In this document: one piece after another, positions 57,922 to 64,000 of the stretch | Position numbering within the stretch: position 1 is the first letter of the stretch | Layout: each line of letters opens with the position of its first letter | Source of the DNA: Acetobacteroides hydrogenigenes | GTDB taxonomy: Bacteria > Bacteroidota > Bacteroidia > Bacteroidales > ZOR0009 | Assembly (NCBI RefSeq): GCF_004340205.1 | Contig: NZ_SLWB01000001.1 | Location: 124,001-188,000 of the forward strand | Reading direction: 5' to 3' | Length of the DNA: 64,000 bases | The notes under the pieces: generated by a model | The model's database searches: none | Told to the model about the DNA's origin: nothing | Seen by the model: the letters and a program-made list of their open reading frames with translations, nothing else | Translations under genes and position numbers: made by a program

Positions 57922-57960
57922 TTTATATATTTATGCCTCGAATAACTAAAACAACCGGAA

Positions 57961-58665
57961 ATGGATTCTGACCCGCAAGAAAATAAGCAAAGCATTAACG
58001 GCATCATCAACATCCTTCAACTAAAGACAAATACAAAGCAGAAGGTTTACGATAATACGTTCGAAGTTTTCAACCAGCTCAAGGAGATGCTTCATGAGCT
58101 AACCAACGATATCAACGAAGAGCTATCAGGCGTAGACCGTAGGGTTAAACTAGAATACCGAGATCGTGGTAAGTTTGAAGCAGAAATACGCATAGCCGAA
58201 GACATCCTTATCTTCAGCATGCATACCAATGTCTTTCAGTTCGACAGGGACCACCAGATCTGGAAAACTTCGTATGTCGAAAAAGACAAACTTAACGCTC
58301 TTTGCGGAGTAATCAACATCTACAACTTCCTTACCGATTCGTTTAAGTATAATAGGCTAGACGACTTGGGCTATCTTATTGGCAGAATATTCATCAACAA
58401 GGATATGAACTACTTTGTTGAAGGAAAGCGCCAAATGGCATTTATATACAGCAATTTCGGAAATGCTTCAATAACATCTGAAGCTCTAAAGAAAATTATA
58501 GAAACCGCGATTGTCTATTCTTTAGAGTTCGACCTACTAGTTCCTCCATACGACACCGTAAAAATAGCCTCGGTGGCACAGATGAACACCAAGATCGAGA
58601 ACTCTAAAATGCAAACGGGCAAACGTCTTGGCTATAAATTTAATTCTGACGATGTTAACGGATAA
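57961..58665 (+). CDS. Conserved Bacteroidota protein of unknown function
   Basis: 234 residues, soluble. The N-terminal helix (TKQKVYDNTFEVFNQLKEMLHEL) is followed by a mixed domain (RRVKLEYRDRGKFEAEIRIAEDILIF; FQFDRDHQIW). No catalytic motif recognised. It is the first gene of a three-gene unit with an M49-like peptidase 23 bp on and a SiaB-family kinase after that. Confidence 0.7.
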   Translation: MDSDPQENKQSINGIINILQLKTNTKQKVYDNTFEVFNQLKEMLHELTNDINEELSGVDRRVKLEYRDRGKFEAEIRIAEDILIFSMHTNVFQFDRDHQIWKTSYVEKDKLNALCGVINIYNFLTDSFKYNRLDDLGYLIGRIFINKDMNYFVEGKRQMAFIYSNFGNASITSEALKKIIETAIVYSLEFDLLVPPYDTVKIASVAQMNTKIENSKMQTGKRLGYKFNSDDVNG

Positions 58666-58688
58666 TTAGACGACTACAAATATTTAAA

Positions 58689-60362
58689 ATGAAGAAGAAC
58701 TTCCTTTTTGGACTAGTCATTGTTGCAATACTTTTCTCTGCTTGTGGGGGTAGCAACGACAATAAAAAAACGGCAAAAGTTGATATAAAAGCAAAAGAGG
58801 ATAGCCTCCTTAATGCAAAAGTCGCCGAGTATGCCGATTTTAAGCTTACCGCTGACATTAGTAAGCTATCGGACAAGGAGAAAAAAATCCTTGTCAAACT
58901 TTTTGAGGTTAGCCGCATAATGGATGACATTTACTGGCTACAAGCATTTGGAGATAAGTCGCAAGTGCTAGACACCATAAAAAGCAAAGCAGCAAAAAAG
59001 TACTTTAGCATCAACTACGGACCTTGGGATCGTATGGATGGAAACAAACCTTTCATTGCAGGTTTTCAGGAGAAGCCGCTCGGAGCCAACTTCTATCCAA
59101 CAAACATGACGAAGGCTGAATTTGAAGAGTGGAAATCGAAAGATAAGAAAAGCCAATACACTATAGTAAGGCGCGACGAAGCCGGCCAGCTGGCATCAGT
59201 TCCCTACTCTGTTGCCTATGGCGAACAAATAGGTAAAGCAGCAAAGTTGCTAGACCAAGCAGCAAAACTTGCTGAAAACAAGCAGCTAAAAAAGTACCTA
59301 TTAGCAAGAGCAAAATCTCTACGAACTGACAACTACTACCCAAGCGATTTAGTTTGGATGGACATGAAGAATAGCAACATCGACTTTGTTGCGGGTCCTA
59401 TTGAAAACTACGAAGACGAACTTTTCAACTACAAAACGGCCTTCGAAGCGTACATCCTTATAAAGGATCATAGCGAGACAAAATACTACAACCAGTTTAT
59501 CAAATATCTGCCTAAGCTGCAAAAATCGCTGCCAGTTCAGAAAAAATACAAAAAGGAAGTTCCTGGCAAAGGTTCCGACATTGGCGTTTATAGCGCTATT
59601 TACTACGGTGGAGACTGCAATGCCGCTGGAAAAACTATTGCAATCAATCTTCCCAACGACCCCAAAGTACAGCTAAAGAAGGGTAGTCGTAAGCTAATGC
59701 TCAAGAATGTCATGGAAGCCAAGTTCAACCTCATTGTCAAACCCATATCGGAGGTTGTAATAGACCCATCTCAAACAAAATTTGTCACATTTAATGCTTT
59801 CTTTCAAAACACCATGTTCCACGAGGTGGCGCATGGACTCGGAATAAAGAATACCATAAATAGAAAAGGGAGTGTCAGAGACGCTCTTAAGGAACAATAT
59901 AGCGGTATAGAAGAAAACAAAGCTGACATTCTGGGACTTTACATGATTGGGGATCTCGTAAAGCAAAAAGTTCTTCCCAAAAAAGCGCTAATGGAAAACT
60001 ACGTAACCTTTGCGGCAGGAATCTTCCGATCTGTACGATTTGGAGCTGCAAGTTCTCACGGGAAAGCGAATATGGCAACCTTTAACTACTTTGTAGACAA
60101 AGCTGCTCTTACTAGAGACGAAAAGACTGGCTACTATACAGTCAACGAGCGAGCCATGAGGCAGGCCATTAAAAACTTATCCCACGAAATTCTTGTCATC
60201 CAAGGAAACGGAGATTACGAGGCTGCACTTAAACGAGCAACCGAAAAAGGAATCATATCTGAAACCCTCAAAAAAGACCTAAAACGTATAGACGACAAAC
60301 GCATTCCTCGTGACTTGAACTTTATACAAGGACCGAGTGAAATAGGATTGTCTAAGTTTTAA
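58689..60362 (+). CDS. Zinc peptidase lipoprotein, M49 (dipeptidyl-peptidase III)-like
   Basis: 557 residues. The lipobox is in ILFSACGG, so it is anchored in the envelope facing the periplasm or outside. FHEVAHGLG (His378, Glu379, His382) is a five-residue HEXXH zinc motif, and EENKAD (about 407-412) supplies the third ligand, matching the EE.RAD motif of M49. Classical DPP III has the six-residue HEXXGH, so this belongs to the branch with the shorter motif. YGPWDRMDG and FYPTNMTKAEF are other family words. It probably trims dipeptides from periplasmic peptides. Confidence 0.75.
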   Translation: MKKNFLFGLVIVAILFSACGGSNDNKKTAKVDIKAKEDSLLNAKVAEYADFKLTADISKLSDKEKKILVKLFEVSRIMDDIYWLQAFGDKSQVLDTIKSKAAKKYFSINYGPWDRMDGNKPFIAGFQEKPLGANFYPTNMTKAEFEEWKSKDKKSQYTIVRRDEAGQLASVPYSVAYGEQIGKAAKLLDQAAKLAENKQLKKYLLARAKSLRTDNYYPSDLVWMDMKNSNIDFVAGPIENYEDELFNYKTAFEAYILIKDHSETKYYNQFIKYLPKLQKSLPVQKKYKKEVPGKGSDIGVYSAIYYGGDCNAAGKTIAINLPNDPKVQLKKGSRKLMLKNVMEAKFNLIVKPISEVVIDPSQTKFVTFNAFFQNTMFHEVAHGLGIKNTINRKGSVRDALKEQYSGIEENKADILGLYMIGDLVKQKVLPKKALMENYVTFAAGIFRSVRFGAASSHGKANMATFNYFVDKAALTRDEKTGYYTVNERAMRQAIKNLSHEILVIQGNGDYEAALKRATEKGIISETLKKDLKRIDDKRIPRDLNFIQGPSEIGLSKF

Positions 60363-60393
60363 TGGTCTAAATTTTTAAATCAGGACTGTCATT

Positions 60394-60975
60394 ATGGATC
60401 TTTCATTTTCTTTCATTAAATCCATCTCGAACATTTACGACGAGATGATCGGGAATGGGTTTTCGCTAGTCTATCTTGGTGAGTTTAACCACGAAATCAC
60501 CCGCATGTTTACAACTATGACGGAATCTAACATGGAACGAAACAGCGAAGAACGATCGGTTCAACGTAAAGTATTCCATGTTATGGTTGAGACGTTGCAA
60601 AACATGAACAAGCACTCCGACGAGCTTAGCAAAACAAGTCAAACAGGAAGCGGGCTCTTTATTATCGGAAAGAAAAACGACACCTACTACGTTATCACCT
60701 CCAATAAAGTAGCAGCCGAGCACCGCGAGTTTCTCGAAGAAACGCTCATAAAGGTGAACAATGCCACGAAAGAGGAACTTAAAGAGATGTACAAAAAGCA
60801 AATGAAAGAGGGTGTACTAACCGAAAAAGGTGGAGCAGGGCTTGGACTTATAGACATTGCCCGCAAAACAGAGGAAAAGCTCAACTTCCAGTTCATCCCG
60901 TTTGACGACAAGTACTACTTCTTCATTCTAAAAGTAGAGGTAAGCACCAAAAAGATATACCAAGATGGTAAATAA
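60394..60975 (+). CDS. SiaB-family protein kinase (GHKL fold)
   Basis: 193 residues. The GHKL N-box is in VETLQNMNKHSDEL and the G-box in KGGAGLGLIDIARK. The family (SiaB in Pseudomonas) phosphorylates the small protein SiaC in a partner-switch that controls surface attachment. No siaC-like gene or phosphatase adjoins it here; the partner is presumably elsewhere. It is the last gene of the unit beginning at 57961 and is followed by a strong terminator. Confidence 0.8.
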   Translation: MDLSFSFIKSISNIYDEMIGNGFSLVYLGEFNHEITRMFTTMTESNMERNSEERSVQRKVFHVMVETLQNMNKHSDELSKTSQTGSGLFIIGKKNDTYYVITSNKVAAEHREFLEETLIKVNNATKEELKEMYKKQMKEGVLTEKGGAGLGLIDIARKTEEKLNFQFIPFDDKYYFFILKVEVSTKKIYQDGK

Positions 60976-60983
60976 CCATAATT

Positions 60984-61020
60984 AAACAAAGAGAGAGCCA
61001 AGGCTCTCTCTTTGTTTATA
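60984..61020 (+). terminator. Intrinsic terminator of the SiaB unit
   Basis: AAACAAAGAGAGAGCC (60984-60999) and its exact complement (61002-61017) leave a minimal loop, with a TTTGTTTAT tail. Confidence 0.85.
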
Positions 61021-61066
61021 TGACCTATTTTTATCGTATTTTAGCCTCAGGAACTTTACCAAGACT

Positions 61067-62992
61067 ATGCGAGGATTACGAATACTTTTTGTCACTCTTT
61101 TTTGCCTACTTCTTCTACTAAACGCAGAGGCAAAACGAGATAAAGTTTCAAGAGACTCGGTACGAATAAAGAGTCCGGCTAGAATTTTGCTCGGCAAAAG
61201 GGAAATGGTAATATCCAAAGATACCATAATTCACCTCCCCGATTCTGTCGAACTAGTAATTCTTCGTAAAACTAAAAAGGTTAAACGGAAGTACAGAAAT
61301 AGTTCTGTAATCCAGCACCTAAACGCTTGGATATTCGCAGGAAAGCCAGACACATCCCAAATATACATAGGAAGGCAAGAGTACTTGAACCGTTTTGAAG
61401 GCAAAATAGTTCGCAACATTACCATTCAAAATGTGAATGTTTTTGGTGGTACCGTTAGCTATTCTAAGCCAAACGAAGAGCTGTCTCTTATTGAAAAAAC
61501 AGGCAATAGAATACATCGAAATACTAGAGAAAAAACTCTTCGGAACTCCTTAAACATAAAAGAAGGGCAAACGCTTGCCCCTTACGAGCTCTCCGAAAAA
61601 GAGGTAATTATCCGTAATCTCCCCTACATCTCCGATGTACTGATTACCCCCAAGGAGGTTCCTAATTCCGATTCGGTAGATTTGAATGTGGCAGTTCAAG
61701 ACATCTGGTCCATAGGCTTGCACTGGGAGCCCTATGCTACCTCTAAAGGACTAGTGGAAATATACGACGAAAATGCATTCGGATACGGACATGAGGCTGT
61801 CATAAGAACAAGGTACAACTCTCAAAGAAGCCCTGCAGTTGGCTACGAGGCCTACTATACAATCAATAATATCGGAAATGAAATTGTTCGAATTAAGACA
61901 GGCTTCTCAAACTACTTCGACCTCAAGAACCTAATTTTGGACATTCAGAAAGACTACTACTTCAAAAGCAGCTACGCATATGGGTTGACGCTACAGAAGT
62001 ATCAAAACATTGTAAAGTTTCCTCTACATCCAACAGGGGTGTCAGTAAAGGAAATAAACAACGATATATGGACTGGACGAAGCATCCCGCTTTACTCCCA
62101 TCACCAATTCGACATAAAAAAGCCTCAGATTTACTTTACAGCAAGAATTGCAAGCAACCAATTTAGTGGCAACCGATATGTTTCTGCCAATGAGAATCCA
62201 CTATTCCACAACAGAGTGGCATACTTGGGCTCCATTGCCATAGCCAAACAGTGGTATACTCAAACCAAGCTTCTTTTAGGATATGGACGCATTGAGGACA
62301 TACCAACGGGCTACAAATTCGAGCTTGTTGGCGGCATGGAGAAAGGAGAGTTTCACGACCGCCCCTACTTTGCCCTAAAAACATCTCAAGGAGGTATTGT
62401 TGATGGTATAGGGTACATTAGCGGCTATGCTGAAGTTGGCGGATACATCAAAAACGAAAGCATCCAGCAGGGAACCCTAAAAACCGGAATGTTCTACTAC
62501 TCGAATCTTATGAGGGCAGGATTGTACCGCTTTAGGCAATTCGCAAGTATCGACTACACCCATGGATTCAACCGATTTAAAGGACTTGGAGAAAGCCTAT
62601 ACCTCGACGATTACAACGGTATTAGAGGCTATGTGGGCGATAGCGTAAGAGCGCAACGAAAGTTCAGCCTCCATCTCGAAACCATTGCCTTTTCGCCCTA
62701 TGCCCTATGGAACTTTAAGATGGCCTTCTTTGCCTACTCCGATTTTGCTTGGATAAATGCATACGGCAACACCCCCTTCAAAGGACCAATATACAGCGGC
62801 TTTGGCATTGGGGTAAGGATCAGGAACGACAACCTAGCCTTTAAAACCTTCACCATACGATTAGGGTTCTACCCTCGAGTTCCATACGGAGGAACAATTG
62901 ACCAATTTGAAATATCGGGCTCCGACAGGTTGCGCCTATCCGGCTTTAAGCCATCTAGGCCCGACTTCGTCCAGTACCAAAATCAGCCGTAG
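61067..62992 (+). CDS. POTRA/BamA-like outer-membrane barrel protein
   Basis: 641 residues with a signal peptide (LRILFVTLFCLLLLLNAEA). A basic stretch is followed by a POTRA-like region (RNSLNIKEGQTLAPYELSEKEVIIRNLPYISDVLI, about 160-200), then beta-barrel strands to the end. GIRGYVGDS near residue 525 resembles the conserved barrel loop motif of the Omp85 superfamily. Omp85 proteins insert or export other proteins across the outer membrane. With one or two POTRA units rather than five it is not BamA itself. Monocistronic as far as seen. Confidence 0.7.
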   Translation: MRGLRILFVTLFCLLLLLNAEAKRDKVSRDSVRIKSPARILLGKREMVISKDTIIHLPDSVELVILRKTKKVKRKYRNSSVIQHLNAWIFAGKPDTSQIYIGRQEYLNRFEGKIVRNITIQNVNVFGGTVSYSKPNEELSLIEKTGNRIHRNTREKTLRNSLNIKEGQTLAPYELSEKEVIIRNLPYISDVLITPKEVPNSDSVDLNVAVQDIWSIGLHWEPYATSKGLVEIYDENAFGYGHEAVIRTRYNSQRSPAVGYEAYYTINNIGNEIVRIKTGFSNYFDLKNLILDIQKDYYFKSSYAYGLTLQKYQNIVKFPLHPTGVSVKEINNDIWTGRSIPLYSHHQFDIKKPQIYFTARIASNQFSGNRYVSANENPLFHNRVAYLGSIAIAKQWYTQTKLLLGYGRIEDIPTGYKFELVGGMEKGEFHDRPYFALKTSQGGIVDGIGYISGYAEVGGYIKNESIQQGTLKTGMFYYSNLMRAGLYRFRQFASIDYTHGFNRFKGLGESLYLDDYNGIRGYVGDSVRAQRKFSLHLETIAFSPYALWNFKMAFFAYSDFAWINAYGNTPFKGPIYSGFGIGVRIRNDNLAFKTFTIRLGFYPRVPYGGTIDQFEISGSDRLRLSGFKPSRPDFVQYQNQP

Positions 62993-63019
62993 CATGCCTC
63001 TCCTTTTGACGCCTTTACG

Positions 63020-63027
63020 TACATTTG
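63020..63027 (+). promoter_or_regulatory. -7 box immediately before pabB
   Basis: TACATTTG fits TAnnTTTG exactly but ends only four bases before the ATG at 63032. A transcript starting there would be leaderless or begin inside the gene. TTTG at 63005 is only 11 bp upstream. Confidence 0.35.
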
Positions 63028-63031
63028 CGCC

Positions 63032-64000
63032 ATGAATTTCTCGGAAAAGATTTTTGAAGCAAAAAAGCGGCTACTCTCCTGGGGAAACCAATTCGGCATC
63101 TTTGCGCTGATCGATAGCAACGAGCTATCCCAAAATCCCATTGAAACAGAATTCGGCCAATACGCGCTAGTTCTTGCAGCCGATGTGGATGCTGAAATGT
63201 GCGAATCGGAAGCCCCATTCAGCGAGCTGCAAGCCTTCGTATCCAATCAGTACGCCTTCGGATTTCTGGGCTACGACCTTAAGAACTACGTAGAGGATCT
63301 CACCTCCACAAACCCTGATGGTGTTGGCTTCCCCGACATCCACTTCTTCATCCCAAAGCATATCATTGCTGTAGATAACGCTGGGAGTTTTAAGATTCTA
63401 AAATCGGACAAAGACATCGCCACTATTCTTGATGAAATAAGCCGATGCCAGTTCGAGGCTAAGCCCCATAATCCGCTAGCGGTAGAGAGCCGGATTAGCC
63501 ACAGCGAGTATATCGACTCCGTAAAACGGATTAAGGAGCACATCCGCCGAGGCGATATCTACGAGATGAACTTCTGCCAGGAGTTCTTCGCAACAGCTGC
63601 CGACATCGACCCGCTGACCACCTACATCGAGCTATCAACCGTATCGCCAACCCCATTCGCCTGCTTCTACAAGCTGCACGACAGGTACCTCATATCCGCA
63701 TCGCCCGAGCGGTTCCTGCTTAAGCAGGGCAGCCGGGTTATCTCGCAGCCCATAAAGGGAACCATCCGCAGGGGAAGCACCCCCGCCGAAGATGAAATGC
63801 TAAAGCAGGAGCTTAGGAGCAACCCCAAGGAGCAATCGGAAAATGTGATGATCGTCGATTTGGTTCGGAACGACCTCTCGCGAACGGCCAAAGATGGGTC
63901 GGTAAACGTCACCGAGCTGTTCGGCATATACCCCTTCCGCCAGGTGTTCCAGATGATCTCGACGGTAGAGTCGGAGGTTAAGGAGGGCATCAGCGGCGTG
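63032..64000 (+). CDS. pabB: Aminodeoxychorismate synthase component I (partial, runs off window)
   Basis: The reading frame opens at the ATG at 63032 (MNFSEKIFEAKKRLLSWGNQ) and is still open at the window end, giving 323 residues of a protein normally near 430. Chorismate-binding motifs are present: VKRIKEHIRRGDIYEMNFCQ, then LISASPERFLL, SQPIKGTIRRG and ENVMIVDLVRNDLSR. With glutamine amidotransferase PabA it makes 4-amino-4-deoxychorismate for folate. The compact N-terminal part favours PabB over anthranilate synthase TrpE. The catalytic C-terminal third is outside the window. Confidence 0.85.
   Translation, partial: MNFSEKIFEAKKRLLSWGNQFGIFALIDSNELSQNPIETEFGQYALVLAADVDAEMCESEAPFSELQAFVSNQYAFGFLGYDLKNYVEDLTSTNPDGVGFPDIHFFIPKHIIAVDNAGSFKILKSDKDIATILDEISRCQFEAKPHNPLAVESRISHSEYIDSVKRIKEHIRRGDIYEMNFCQEFFATAADIDPLTTYIELSTVSPTPFACFYKLHDRYLISASPERFLLKQGSRVISQPIKGTIRRGSTPAEDEMLKQELRSNPKEQSENVMIVDLVRNDLSRTAKDGSVNVTELFGIYPFRQVFQMISTVESEVKEGISGV

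Overview
The window looks like chromosome from an anaerobic or microaerophilic member of the Bacteroidota, most likely Bacteroidales or Marinilabiliales. The evidence is TAnnTTTG-type -7 promoter boxes, a secreted protease with a type IX sorting tail, DUF4251 and FadL-family outer-membrane proteins, a SusA-like GH13 enzyme, a SiaB-family kinase, a type-3 prolyl-tRNA synthetase and a hybrid-cluster protein with its own ferredoxin partner. Genus cannot be read from the sequence. No rRNA, tRNA, CRISPR array, transposase or integrase gene was seen.

Positions 1-3.1 kb are AT-rich and foreign in character. Three same-strand genes (an Abi_C-like protein, a membrane-anchored unknown and a TetA-like efflux pump) are separated by two 134-bp imperfect palindromes with integron attC-like ends, and a third such end lies at the left edge. 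This reads as part of a gene-cassette array with no integrase in view. From 3.1 to 4.7 kb there is no convincing gene, only hairpins and two families of 21/42-bp tandem repeats.

From 4.7 to 32.3 kb lies mostly core sequence: a GC-rich Sel1/PDZ periplasmic protein, a diacylglycerol-kinase-like lipid kinase, gyrB, a TPR plus beta-barrel operon, ftsE, a GH13 amylase, a CDF metal transporter, a Gcr-type membrane protein, a dCache-HAMP-GAF-PAS sensor without output domain, mutS2, a YbjQ protein, and an overlapping pair of peptide-binding lipoprotein and BadF-type sugar kinase.

From 32.3 to 35.5 kb there is an AT-rich accessory patch: a NACHT-type STAND NTPase followed by two tandem, similarly built inverted-repeat elements that look like small structured RNAs. 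From 35.5 to 46.5 kb are aspA, xseB-xseA-S8 protease, a YwqK/MORN-like protein, dnaK, a FAH-family hydrolase plus DEDDh exonuclease, and a SAM hydrolase plus mazG operon.

From 46.6 to 50.5 kb a Crp/Fnr regulator (probable HcpR) diverges from a ferredoxin-hcp operon. A 16-bp dyad sits about -41.5 from the predicted start, the position expected of a class II activator site. From 50.5 kb to the end are small conserved proteins, a FadL-family barrel, a low-complexity lipoprotein, proS, a three-gene unit ending in a SiaB-family kinase, a POTRA/BamA-like barrel and the first part of pabB, cut by the window edge.

A recurring oddity is that at least six intergenic sites carry tandem repeats with unrelated sequences but the same period of about 21 or 42-44 bp. 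Starts, terminators and promoters were read by eye, and family assignments rest on recognised motifs, not on database searches.
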